From NCBI GenBank assembly GCA_945643635.1, contig CALZFC010000136.1, forward strand, positions 124,001 through 188,000: 64,000 nt of DNA. Direction: 5' to 3'. Shown here piece by piece: positions 9,481 to 21,696 of this stretch. The notes below the pieces were generated by a model that saw only the letters and a program-made list of their open reading frames with translations, was not told where the DNA came from and searched no databases. A program made the position numbers and the translations under genes. The DNA comes from Allodiplogaster sudhausi (taxonomy: Eukaryota > Nematoda > Chromadorea > Rhabditida > Diplogasteridae). Every line of letters starts with the position of its first letter. The first letter of the stretch is position 1.

Positions 9481-12400
9481 TTATAGTTCTACTTTTGAAT
9501 GCTCCTCGTCGGTAGCTTCGGAACTTCTGTCTTCCTCGCCCTTTCTTTTATGGCTCTCATTCTCCTTTGTCTCGCTTACTCTTTCATTCTCCTCCCCGAC
9601 TATTTAATGTTTTGATTTGTTTAGTTTCGCTTTGAAGCGTCTCCCTGCGTTATTAAGCAGATCCGTCTTGCGAGAGACTTCCTTGCTACTCGCTGATAAA
9701 TCGGCATGAAGCGGAAGTTGTTCCAGCTCCCTCTCCTTGTCCTCCATCCACTTCTTGTTTTCCTCCAGCTTCTCCTTCATCTTCTCCAAGTCCTCCTTAT
9801 CCCCACGTCTATCTTATCGTGAACAAGAGTGTTGACTTTGGAGAAAATAACATGCATCCGCTTCAATTCCGTCACCACCTCCTTCCTTTCGTAAATCCTT
9901 GTCTGAACGTTCTGGGTCATCTTCTTGAGAGCGCGTTCTCTCTCGCTGAATTCTTCAATCTTTGTTTCGACCTGGACGACCATCTCCAGCCACTCGCGAA
10001 TTTACGATAGTTTGTCCTGAAAGGTGTCTCTCAGTAAGTTTTGATTTGATTTATTTACGTGCTGCTGCCACGTGTTAATGAATGAAGGTATGTGTATGAG
10101 TGATAAAGCAATGCATGATATGGTATACATGAGAAGATACAGTACAGTATATATGAGCATCATACAGTATATATGGGCTGTTGTAGTGGGGTCGCAGATG
10201 GGGAGGAGAGGGAGGAGGGAGATGAGTGCTTGGCCAAGCTGTTGAATGCTTTCGCGGATCTGATGAAAAACGAATGGTTACGAACGGAGGAGCGAGTGGA
10301 CGGGTAAGCAAGGAGGAAGGAAAGGCCGCGAGTACGTGAGTTACGAAAATGGAAATAATGGGGAACGCGATCAGAGATACGCCTGTGGTAAAATACAAGA
10401 CGACGCGCAAGTGTAAAATCAGATTGTTGTCTACGAGATAAGAGAGAGGGGAGGGAGAGAGCCTTGTTACGGGTAGCAGGGTTAGGAATATCAGCGCGAT
10501 TGCTGTAACCAAAACAACGGCGGTAAATAAAACGGGTAAAATAGTTCTGGATGCGTTCTAGACAAAGGATATCTTTCTTGAGCCGGGGAGAAAAGACAAT
10601 GGAGGAGGATTCGAGCAAAGGGCGAATATACAGGGTATAAGCGGAAACAAAGGCGTCCTTGTTTTTGGAACGGAGGGAGCGGATGATGGGGTGACATTTG
10701 CTTATAGCCTTGTTAGCAAGATGCGAGCAGTGGGATGAAAAGGAAAGAGAAGAGTCAATAATAATGCCGAGATCTCGGATGCTGTCTACTGGGGTAAGGG
10801 GAGCGCCGTTAAGGTGGTAAGGTAGCTTGGGGTTCGATTTGCCTAAATGGAGGACGGAACACTTGAGGGGGGCGAGGGGGAGTTGCCATTTGTTGGCCCA
10901 GGATGTAACTTCGTCAATGGCCGCCTGAAGGGGAGCATGAGAAGAAGACTTAGTAAATGAGCGAAAAATCTTAAGATTGTCAGCGAAACAACTAGAATGT
11001 ACATCATGTGAAGAGATAAGAGAGGGAAGGTCGCTAGTAAATAGGATAAAAAGGAGAGGACCAAGAACTGTACCTTGCGGGATTCCGCTAGTGACAGGAA
11101 GAGGGGGCGAGAGGGAGGAGGCGACACGGACAGAAAAGGTGCGATTGCTAAGGAAGGAGGCGATCCAAGATATACACTTAGGCGGGAGAGAAAGAAGACC
11201 AAGCTTATGGATGAGCTTGGGGTGAGAAACACGATCAAAAGCACGGGCGTGATCAAAGTAAATTACATCAGTGAACTGAGAGTTGGCCATTGCGGAGGTC
11301 CATAATTCGAGACAACTTAACATTTGGAAATCGATGGAGCGTTTTGGCCTAAAGCCATATTGTTGATCAGGAATAATATGTGCATCGTTGCAAAAAGAAT
11401 AGAGTTTCCTACAAAGCATTCTTTCAAAAAGGCGTGAAAATAGGGAGGTTATAGAAATGGGGCGATAGTTGGAAGGGTCAGAGTAAGGTTGCTTCTTCTT
11501 AATGGGGATAACTATTGACGATTTCCATGCTGAAGGGACAGAGGAATTGGCATAGGAGTAATCAAAGATATATTCAAGGGCTTCAGAGATGGGGATAGCT
11601 AAGTTCATGATAAAAAGCAAATTAAAATTGTCTGGGGTTTTACACGATGAGTTCTTCCAAGATTGAATGAGACGACAGATTTCATGACGAGGGAAATTTA
11701 TAGAAAAATCAGAAGGAGGACGGAAACGATGATTGGGTGGCAACGAAGGGAGGGAGCCATTGTCAATGGTATAGGCAGAAGCGAAGGTGTCGACAAGAAG
11801 TTGGGCCTTATCCTTATCCGTGAAACAAGAGGAGCCTGAGGGGGAAGTGAGGGAGTCGACTCCTCGAGGCTTGGATGATATACGGTTACGCATGAATCGG
11901 AAGAAAAGGTGTGATCGACTGACCTGAATGGAATCTCGCTCGGTTTGTTTGGAAGCTGCGATGAATTGATTGTCTTGAAGCAGAACATTCGTGTCGTAAA
12001 CGCGAGTTTCCAGACTGTTATGGGCAACTTCCCGCGCTGCAGCAGATCGCTCTTTTTCTTTCCAATCTTCGAGGCTACAAGGAAAGAAAACATGAATGTC
12101 AATGATACGGCAAAAATTCTCTAAGAATTTGGCATTCACAAGTTTCTAGAACAAATGAACGTGGCACAAACAGCTGAGCAGAATGCCTCATCTCTTCTTT
12201 GGTAGGGACAGGCCGTCCGATAAACCTCTTCTTCAACTGCAGTTTTACTTTCACTAAGCCCTCCTTGATCATCACGTCGGCCTGCAATCTTGACTTCTTA
12301 ATAGAAAAGAAATGGAGTAACCACTCGAACCTGCGCGGAAGTATTGATGGCCACGTTGCCACCGCTGCTCTCACTGGCTTCCTGCTTCTTCTCCACGTGT

Positions 12401-15343
12401 TCTCTTCTTTCGCCTTCCTCTTCTTCCTCCTCATTCTCAATCTCAATTCGCTTCTCATCTTCGCCGAAGAAACCGCTGATCTTGTCGGATATCACTGTTA
12501 TTGATATCGTTATGATAAGCCTTCGGAAAGGGAGTTGACCCTGCAAGGTGCTCCTGGGTCGGATAATCTGAGCTTCAGCAGCGAGGATTCGAAGAATGCC
12601 AGAGTCGTCAACTCGAAATCGAACGCTGACTTCCTTCCACTCTTCTCCCTCTGCGGCCTCTTTATGGGCTTTCTCCATTCCAGACACTCCCACAGACAAC
12701 AACGATGGATCCCACACTGACCTGCAACTCGTTTTCTTCCACCGAATACCAGCAATTCAACCAACCACAACTAACTCAGAATGCGACGCTTGAAGATTAC
12801 TGTATGAGACATTGAAGATGAAGTCATCTCGGAATACAGGAAAAGAACATTGCCCGCTGGAAGGAATGGAAGCCCCGCGTTCGAAAAGCTTGCACTCTCC
12901 ATGACTATGTTCAAAGCCTTCTTCACTCGTGGAGGGATAATGAGCCTCAAATATTCCGAAAGTTAAAAAGAGACTATTCTAATGAACCAGAAGAAAAGAG
13001 TGAATAACAGGGCTCATTTCACTTCAAAATGGAATGGGCACGATTGTGAGAGATTTGGGATAATTTGTCAATAGAACCATGATTCCCTGATGACCTTCCA
13101 TAATTTTTGGCTGAGTCCCTCCGAAAAGTATCACGGAACACATACGAAAAAATGAGCAAATAAACGCTAGAACTGACAACGAATGGGAAGAGAACAGCAT
13201 CGACGACTGGAAGAGGCTTGACCTTGAAGCCTTTCGATTTGTCAGCTGCCAGGAATAAGGCTCCCATTGCGATGGCCTCGTCGGTATTCAGAAAGCGCCC
13301 GAGAGGTCTCCAAGGAGCAGTGGTTAACTTCGATCAGGGTTAAAGGGTCCATTTTCAGAGCGACCCAGATTTTGGGACTCCGCAGAAGCAAACCCCACCC
13401 AGATTTAGACGTAAAAATTCAGTTTTTAGTCTCCCCATCTTGATTCACGGGCCTTAAACCCCAATCCCATCCAGTTTTCCAAGCAATCAACAATTGCAGT
13501 TATTCCCTGACTTGGAGCTTTCTTGCTGAAGCGATGCCTGGATCATTGGAGTGCGAGTAGCCCCGCCCATTAGAACAACGTAGTCAAGCTGCAAGGATTC
13601 AAGTTATAAGGAACTTATTAAATTACTCATGTTAACACTACTTTAACATGAACACTTTAACTCCCCGATAACTAGCCTTCGCCAAAAGGTCCACTATTCA
13701 CAAATGTCTAAGCGGGTAGCAAAGCCCTTTCTTGTGCACATCGAACCGCGTGCATCCACGCAACGAATAAGTTATGCAATTGTCAGTTTGACTGGATAAT
13801 GGTCAGACAAGTCTAATTATAAGCAAAGGCTACTAGATAACAACATAAAAATATAATATATGAAAGACGAAAAGAGAACCTCTTCAAGACGAATATTAGC
13901 AGCAGCAACGGAATGAATGAAGGGAGCAGTGAAGCGAGGAATGAGAGGAGTAAGAAGTGACTCGAACTCGGACCGGGTCACTTTCATCCGCATATCCTTC
14001 CCCTCATGCAACGACTCCACTTGGGCAACGTGCTCAGTATTCGCTGACAGAACCTACGGCACTGCTTATGCATCAACCAAATCATCTCGAGTGCCATCCA
14101 AGAAGCTGATTCTGCTCTCTTCCGAGACGAACCACGCCAATGAAAGGAATGGAGATACGAACCTGCTTTAGGCGTTCAGCTTCGCTGTGTAACTTGGCGA
14201 GAGCTTTTGAATTACTCTGCAGTGGTTGGTCTAGGCCGGGATTCGCCTCCATCCACCTGCTGGCTAAGTGCTGAGCCAGTCGGTGAGTCAACTCAAGCCC
14301 GCCTAATCCACGGTCGAAATCAGTGACCAGGACTCGAAGTCTCGTCTGCTTCTTCTCGTCAGGGGAGAACTCGACGACTGTGCAAGTGGTGCCACTCGCA
14401 CCCATGTCATACACTGCCATTCTAAAATAAATTAAGAACGAATTCTATACCGCTAACTAATCGCTACACTGAAAAAGGACAAGTTGTAAAGGACAACTGA
14501 CTTGATTGTTTTGCCATCAACATCTTTACGATTTAAAGCAGCCCATGACAGAGCGGCAGCGGTGCCTCCGTTCACGAGCTAGAGACAGCTGAGGCCGGCA
14601 ACGCGAGCAGCAGCCAGGACGGCAAGTCTCTCGGCTTGCGAGAAGTAAGCAGGCACAGCGATCACTACATCGTGGACAGGCTGGCCAGAGAAGGCCTCCG
14701 CTTCCTCTCGCGCAGACGACGATATCATTGCAAGCAAACTCTCAACAGAGTACTCGCGATCTCCAAGGATTACTCAAAATGGTCGGTAAATTTTCGATAA
14801 GGAAAACTTCTATATGTACAATAAAAAGTACAAACTCAGCAGAGAAGCAAACAGTGTTATTCTCTCGTAGAATGAGTGGAGAATAAGGAAACCGCTCCTT
14901 GTAGCGATTGACAGTGGGAGAGTCGGCATAACTAGCGAGTAGATCCACGAGGAATGGATAAACAAATTGAGGATAACGAGTAGAAAGCTTCGCGGCATTA
15001 TCGCCAACTGCTCTGCAACCGCGTTGCTGTGATCTTCATGGATATAAATGAAGCATTTTCTTGTGGATATCAGCGGGTAGAAGTCGAACTTTTCGCCATT
15101 GATAACAGAGTCGGCGTTTTCCGCCCAGATTCCTTATTAAGAATTATTTCCATTGGAACACCCGGTTTGATGATTCCTGCTTTCCAGAACTGCGAGCCCA
15201 GATCAATCGACATAGCAGCAAGCGGCGCCGCTGAAAAAAATAAAAATATTAACGAAATAAAATGTATGGACATGAGCGGCAAGGAACTGACAACTAACAA
15301 CTGCGAGCGGTAGGAGAAGATAAACGCAGAGCAGAACACGCAT
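9481..15343 (-). CDS. HYOU1: hypoxia up-regulated protein 1 (GRP170), ER chaperone; damaged C-terminal part
   Basis: Large Hsp70-superfamily chaperone of the ER lumen and nucleotide-exchange factor for BiP. Exon 1 gives [14 protein letters not shown], a signal peptide. Then [20 protein letters not shown] and [45 protein letters not shown] (phosphate loop), [52 protein letters not shown] (about 13270), an acidic linker of the GRP170 kind (12360-12480), and [20 protein letters not shown] (about 12000). A coiled C-terminal domain ends in HSKVEL, a plausible ER-retention signal. Three lesions affect the C-terminal part: TAA in frame at 10002-10004, TAA in frame at 9604-9606, and a C-run at 9801-9804 one base short. 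The intron 10017-11923 holds a LINE. Either the assembly is wrong here or the gene is decaying. Confidence 0.9.
10036..11920 (-). mobile_element. 5'-truncated LINE (non-LTR retrotransposon) inside HYOU1 intron
   Basis: A frame open from 11924 to 10160 encodes a non-LTR reverse transcriptase: [76 protein letters not shown], then [19 protein letters not shown] and [13 protein letters not shown]. The last motifs are typical of the CR1/L2/Jockey group. The endonuclease and ORF1 are missing, so the copy is 5'-truncated. The catalytic FADD box reads FADN, so this copy should be inactive. The 3' end is followed by AAATAAATCAAATCAAAA (about 10039-10058). It lies in the same orientation as HYOU1. I could not see target-site duplications; the 5' edge is approximate. 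Confidence 0.9.
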
Positions 15344-15796
15344 CTTTTACCTGCAAGGATACTTCTACTTTCTGCCGTAACCGAAGACGCAATGACCGAC
15401 TCAAATCCAGTGACAAAGCAGCCGGCCATGGAGTGGGATTGTTAACTGAAAGTGCACCAACTCCATTAACAGCCACACCATATATTTATCATATGCAACG
15501 CCTTGATGATGTCCTTCCTTGAATAACAAAACACAAAATTTTACATTTTTTGCACTTTATTTCCACACAATTTTGCTGAAACTGTCTGCATGTACCATTT
15601 TCGTTTATATACCTAGCTGGAGATGGATAGATCGCCACTCGCTTAACTAAGAATGTTTATAAAGTAGAGGCAGGATAGGTCTGCTACGATTTGGTTGCAA
15701 AGTGTCTGAGAAAGTGGTGAAGGCTTGTGCTCCGCCTTCCAATGGAGAGAAGGGGCAGTGGTTGAAGAAACAGAAGTGGTATGAGAAGGCCGAGAG
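15344..15796. promoter_or_regulatory. divergent intergenic region between HYOU1 and DMRT
   Basis: 453 bp between start codons pointing away from each other. On the minus strand a good 3' splice signal (atccttgcag) ends 7 bp before the HYOU1 ATG. I looked for an ER-stress element (CCAAT-N9-CCACG) and did not find a convincing one. Confidence 0.4.
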
Positions 15797-17612
15797 ATGC
15801 TCTCCACTTCATCCTCTCTACAGTATCCCTCCTCCACTCGCTATGAGAAAGAGAGAAAGCCCAAATGTGCCCGTTGCCGCAATCATGGATTCGTTTCCTG
15901 GCTCAAGGGACACAAACGACACTGTCGATACAAGTAGTAATCTCTCTCTCTCTCTCATTATCTTTTTTCGTCTCTCTCTTTCTTTCTCTTTTTGTCTCTG
16001 TGTCTGTCTGTCATCTTACCTCTCTCTCTCTCTCCCTCTTTGTCTGTCTTCATCTCTCTCTCTCTCTTCGTCTCTCTCACTCTCTCTTTGTGCTTATTAT
16101 TACATACCTCGCTCTTCTTTAGAGACTGCGCGTGTGAGAAGTGCGTTCTGATTTCGGAACGACAACGTGTTATGGCTGCACAGGTATCCATTTGCGTATA
16201 TGAGCATTCGATTTACTTTGTCTGTGTGCATTTCTTCATTCATGTCAACGACTTTGAATGTCTCGATGTAGTAGATCGAGGCTTGCAAGTTGTACTGTAA
16301 TTACAACCCCTGACTCAGGTGGCATTGAAACGAAAACAAGCTGCGGAAGATGCCATTGCACTGGGTCTGCGAGTGGTTGCCGGCGAACCGATTGACCGAC
16401 TGCCCGCTGGTTACTACAGTTTCATAAAGAGAGAGAGAGGGAGAGAGAGAGATGTATGATATGGAAACGGAAGAGATGTAGGAAGTGACGAATGGTGGTT
16501 CAGGCCCAGTGTGGCGGGGCGAGTCGGCCGCGGCAGAGGAGGAAGAAGAGAGAGCGGAATCTCGTAGTGTGGTTGACGACGAGAAGGTAGATGAGGATGA
16601 GGAAGAAGAAGAGTCCCTTGGACGAGAAGGGAGAATTCCTCCTCTGCTCCTTCTTTCTCTTCTCTTCTTTGATGTCGACAAAAGAATGCTCGAATCCATT
16701 CTCGACGGTCAGCATTTTCTACAATTGTAAGTGAAGGTGTCCGTGGAAGAAGATAACACAAACGAGATTTCTTTTTTTGCAATGCTTTATATACTTTCTA
16801 CAATCTAGCATTCGTTCATTTAAAAGAAGTGTCCGACGAAGAAAACCGTACTGATAAAATTGCGCTAGAAACGATGTAAAACTCTCAACTAGTCGATTTA
16901 AATTTCAAATTTGAAACGAATGTATATAACCTCTATCAATTTCTTTCATTGTCTGGTTTTCTCTGACATCTCTATCCCTCATCGTATGGTTAAAATGGAG
17001 TGCTAATTTAAATTATAAAAAAGAAAATGCACCGGATGCGTCGACAGACGTTTTATACAGTATTAAAAAAACTGATTCAAATATCTCTCTTAATACAGAT
17101 TTTCATAAAGCGCGACCACCTCCAATAGATCTTTTAGGCAGGCCAATCTTGATGGCATTACTAGACTTAAAAAAGGATTTTTTCGACGGATACGTACTTT
17201 AACAAAGGCATAAAAAGTTTGAAGTCTGTAAAATCATTATATCCTTCAAGAAAAATGGACGAACCCCATTCGCACGATTGATTATTTATGCCGTTTATTG
17301 CTGTGTGATTGGAGGTTTTGGAGGCGACACTCTATCGGCCATCGAGGAAGTGGTGAGAGCTCGTCATCTGAGAATGTCTCTGCTGCAGAGCTGCCACTTC
17401 GTTCTCCAGCCATCTCAGCTCTCTTCTTTTGCCACGCTCTCTCCACTTGATCTCTCCCTCAGACAAGCTGCTTCTTCACTTTCAGCTCACCCTCAATAGT
17501 GATGCGTACTCATCTTTCTCTCTCTCTCTCTCCTCTCTCTCTCTCCTCTCTCTCTCTCCTCTCTCTCCTCTCTCTCTCTTTCTCTCTCCTTTCTCTCTCC
17601 TCTCTCTCTCTC

Positions 17613-17670
<58 letters not shown>

Positions 17671-17773
17671 CTTTCTCTCTCCTCCCTCTCTCTTTCTCTC
17701 TCTCTCCTCTGTCTCTCTCTCTCTTTCTCTCTCCTTTCTCTCTCCTCTCTCTCTCTTTCTCTCTCTCTCTCTC

Positions 17774-17804
<31 letters not shown>

Positions 17805-17920
17805 GCCTGTCTAAGATGACATCTGGATGGCCCTCCATCTCGCAACTTCCGTTCTTTCATTCTCCAGTGGCATTCATCACTGTTGTGCCATCCCGGCCTT
17901 TCATAGCTTTGGCCATGTAA
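15797..17920 (+). CDS. doublesex/mab-3-related transcription factor with DM and DMA domains
   Basis: Zinc-binding DNA-binding protein of the DMRT family, usually involved in sexual or neural differentiation. The start [20 protein letters not shown] follows an in-frame TGA at 15783. The DM domain spans exons 1-2: [20 protein letters not shown] and RHCRYK, an intron with CT tracts, then [20 protein letters not shown], giving the expected Cys/His zinc ligands. It continues [20 protein letters not shown]. After an acidic linker (16510-16640) a DMA domain crosses an intron: [13 protein letters not shown] joined to [17 protein letters not shown] (about 17310). DMA domains occur in the DMRT3/4/5 group, so it belongs near that class. 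The tail beyond 17470, after a 290-bp CT tract, is uncertain. Confidence 0.88.
17515..17804. repeat. 290-bp (CT)n compound tract
   Basis: Almost uninterrupted CT repeat with CCTCT and TTTCT variants, just before a possible final DMRT exon starting after ctgtctaag. It is the longest such tract in the window and creates spurious Ser-Leu and Arg-Glu frames. Confidence 0.95.
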
Positions 17921-18376
17921 TTCGACTCTGTTGTGTGAATGAAGAGATATGAAATGGAAATGAGAAGCACTGCCTGGCTATCTCTCTAAGCATAGTCTCC
18001 TCTAGGAATCAAGTACTGTTCTAGAGTTATGAATAGACGACCGAAAGAGACTCAGCTTTCACAGCCCCCTAAGCATGAACACGCATTTCTTCACCGTTTT
18101 TTTCCTCTCTGCTTTCTGAAGACTTGATAGCATAAATAAATAAAAAGAAGGAACTAGGTTTAGTTCTGTGAGAAGTTACCACAACTGTTCTTTCCGAATG
18201 ATTTTCGGATTACTACGCTTGTTTATGCAGCTGTGTAAAATCATTTGTAAGAGTACTCAAAAACGGTTGCCTTTAGAGATCTAAATATAAAAACGCAAGC
18301 TGAATGAGAGATCAAAAGTAATTAATTAATGCACAGACGAAAAGTTGAGAGATACAATGAAAAGACAGAGAGCGCT

Positions 18377-19226
18377 GAGATTTACGGATTAGTTGATTCC
18401 ACGGGAGCGCGCAGTTGCTTCTTGGCAACCTTCCTGGAGTGAGTGTGGCCACTCGAATGGGATGCAGAAGGACAGTCTTCGTGGGCATCTTCACTGCCAA
18501 CCTGCCCTTCTACATCCGAATTCGCTCTTTCGTCGTTGCATGTCACCTCAAGACATTTTTATGTCATACAATCCGTCTGCAATGTTTGGACATCACGTAG
18601 CCAGTACAAATTGAATAGAAGATTGAGGCATCTATCCCTTTAATAATTAAATCACATTGTTAAGATTTCTTTTCCTCTCTGGCATGCCAGAGAGGAAAAG
18701 AAATCGTCAGAGTACTGAAGAAATCCCTTCGAAGGACTAGAAAGTGGCACCTGATCAGATATGTGTTGAATGAGCAGAAGACGAGCAACGAAGAGAACCA
18801 AGACAGGGACGAGAGACGGTCTGGCAGAGTGAAGGGACGCCGCGGCCGAGAGCACTAAACACATCTCAGACTCATCGATCAGCTGGAGCACCTTCCGCCC
18901 TTTCACCCCTCACGTCACTCTCTTTACTTGCTGCATTCACGAGTTCTGCCAACCCCTTGCTCACTGTCGTTCTTCTCAGTTGCAGCATGTCGCTTTGTTG
19001 TCTCATTATCCGTCTTTCGTCCCTCTCATTCACTCTCTCTCTCTCTCTCTTGATCAGCTCCCCCCTTGCCCACCTGTCTCTCCCGCACTGCTATAAGCTC
19101 TTCTCTCTCCTCTACTCTACTTTCAACAATCGAAAAGTGGCATACAGAGAGAAAACTGCTTTCTGCTTCCATCTGCTGATAGAGAAATGACAATGCAAGG
19201 CGCAGCCGAGACGTCGGTTCAGTCAA
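18377..19226 (-). CDS. unrecognised multi-exon locus, possible membrane protein
   Basis: No family was recognised. Minus-strand pieces that look coding are MTEPTSRLRLALSFLYQQ (19226 downward), a coiled-coil-like piece ERRIMRQQSDMLQLRRTTVS (about 19000), a hydrophobic piece MCLVLSAAASLHSARPSL followed by VPVLVLFVARLLLIQHISDQ (about 18860-18750) that could span a membrane, and a polar tail starting CNDERANSDVEGQVGSEDAH and ending APVESTNP before a stop (about 18377). Reading frames need splicing to join and I could not confirm the order. A 42-bp perfect palindrome lies between two of the pieces. The locus could also be several wrong exon guesses. Confidence 0.3.
18664..18705. repeat. perfect 42-bp palindrome
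   Basis: Both arms of 21 bp (GATTTCTTTTCCTCTCTGGC on the left) match without mismatch or spacer around the centre GCATGC. As RNA it would form a strong hairpin. It may be an insertion footprint, a regulatory hairpin or a tiny foldback element. Confidence 0.95.
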
Positions 19227-19535
19227 ATGTTACTTGTCTATCTGTTCATACAATGATCTGTCAGCTTGGTAATTACATCTAATGGATTATATATGGGTCA
19301 ATATAAATACATGCATACAGGAATGCATACAATATTAAAGCAGACGAAAAGTCTCACCGCTCTTCCAAATTTTCATTCCGTAATGTAACAAATGCCGAAC
19401 ATACAACTCTCGAACAGCCTCACCAACCTATTCACTGGTCATGTTTTATTGTGGCGTCTATTACAAGGAGGTTCATTCATCTGCTTGATCGAGGGACGGG
19501 GAAGTGGGTGTTTCCAACAGTGGATTTGTGTCGAA

Positions 19536-21657
19536 ATGAGACCGTCGAAGGATCGCGGACACAGAAAGGCTTCTGCTGCCGCTGTCAACAACATCGTTTG
19601 CTATTGGTAGGTTCCATTTTTCGATCTGAAGTTATGCTAATATGGTTTTTCAGTGAAGGCGCGCGGCAAATCGGAACTCTTGAGCTCTTTTGCCAGTCCT
19701 GTTCCAAGTGGTTCCACGGGAGTTGTTTAAAAGATCTTCAAGGATTGTCAGTTAAATTCCGTATAAGAGTGCAATCTTACATTGGCTTCATTAACATTCT
19801 CATTGAATCGCTTTCCTTTGAGCTGAAATAAATATCGTAATGTGTTTATAAATTTGTTTTTGTTGTAGCTATGGGCTTCCCTTTATGATATGTTATCACT
19901 TCCACTGCAAGGACTGTAGCCCTACGAAGAAGGAATCGTGGGTGCCGAAACAAGCAAGTTAGTTTTCTTTATGGAAAAAAAAGAGTTTATATGGATTGCA
20001 CGGAGTTCGGATTTTTGGGGCTCAATTTTATGGTTACGACTATGTTATATTATGTAGTGTCTTTAACATTTTGCCGTTTGTAAATATCCACCCCACTTTT
20101 GGCCACTTGGTTGCCCTGCATCACTGTTTTAGACCGGGCCTAACCATTTTTCCGTCCTCAATATGCCACCATAAACACTCCCATCTTCACCTCGTCTTGG
20201 CTGGCAAGTCCCCAGAAATGATTCGATCTGGTTGCCTGTCCATTGCAGACTTCATTCATATGTGCGTGACTGTTCTTGCGAATCTCACTGCGGAGCACTG
20301 CCGTTCCTTCTCCGATGAGCAGCCCTCTTCTTCCCCCCAGTACTTCAACATTGAGAAGAGCATAATACCGTACTGCATTAAGAACTGGGAACATTTAACT
20401 TCCATGCCTCGTCGGATAAAAAATACTTGGCATGCAACAGTTCACAAGACTCTCAGCAAGGAAGTCGATCTCTTCCGGGTAATCATTTTTGAGGTTTTTT
20501 TCGTTCTTGGTTTATATTCATGCAAATATTTCTCTGTTGGATCTTCCACTTACTTGCCGTCCAAGTAATTCTGTTGCTGTTCAGGTGGATCCCAGTGACG
20601 CGAATAGCTTTGCTCTAGTCGAATCCGATTTGCGATTGATTGGGCCTATTCATGAAGCTGTCAAGCAGGTTTTAATCACTTTATTTATTTATTTATTTAC
20701 GTGCCTCACACGTGCCATTTCTTGATTTTCTTATTATCCTAATGAGGTCGCGTTATATGGATGGTTTCAAAAGGCGACAAGGTAAAGAATATTTGTTCAG
20801 ATAGGAAAGAAGACATCAGGGACTGGGAATTTGACTTCCACTCTCCTTCACGCTCAAAGCTTGGAAAAAGGAGATGAAGGCGATGGAGGTCCTAAGACAA
20901 GAGGAGCTTCTAAGAGGAAGAAAGACGATGGGAATGCATACTCCTCGAGTAAGAAACTCAAATTGTAAGTGATCTTCATGTTTGCAATGTTAAGGGCGCA
21001 AGATGTAATCTCCATTACGTATTTTATTTTCAGCACTGCAGATTATTCTTCAGCGCGATTGACTGGATCCTCGGGACTCGTGGATATCCCTTTCAACAAG
21101 GAAGGATATCACTACTACATCATTGAGAAAGACTACAACGTCTATGAACGGTAGTCACTCTTCTTGTTTTCCAAACATGCAATATTTATTTTATTCTGGA
21201 TGGTTTTTTGTTGCTGGAAGCATAGTTTTAGTTCCATTTTATTCATGGAATAATTTGCAGGCCAATCAAGGAAGAAGAAGAGCCTTCCCAAGCGCGGGCC
21301 ATTTCAGGTCATTCGTACCGAGTTGCAACTCAGAATCTTGTGACCATCTCTCCCAATGATCGAGCATACCAGGTTTGTGTGTTCTTTTTAAGACATGATT
21401 CATGCAATTATTTGAAGCCACTGTGCAAGCCTTTCTTTGCTTGTGATTAGAGTGTATGAATTGGAAGAAGCAATGCTGCAGCTGAAGCTGAGCGAAGACG
21501 AGTTGACCCTGACTGGCCACGACGGCTACTGCCTCGCGAGGGCTTCTCATTCCGTTGCTTCCGGCTCTTGGTACTTTGAAGTTAACTTCGTCCGTCAACC
21601 GCCCGGCTCTCACATTCGCATTGGATGGAGTCAAAAATACGGTATGTTTTTGTAACA

Positions 21658-21696
<39 letters not shown>

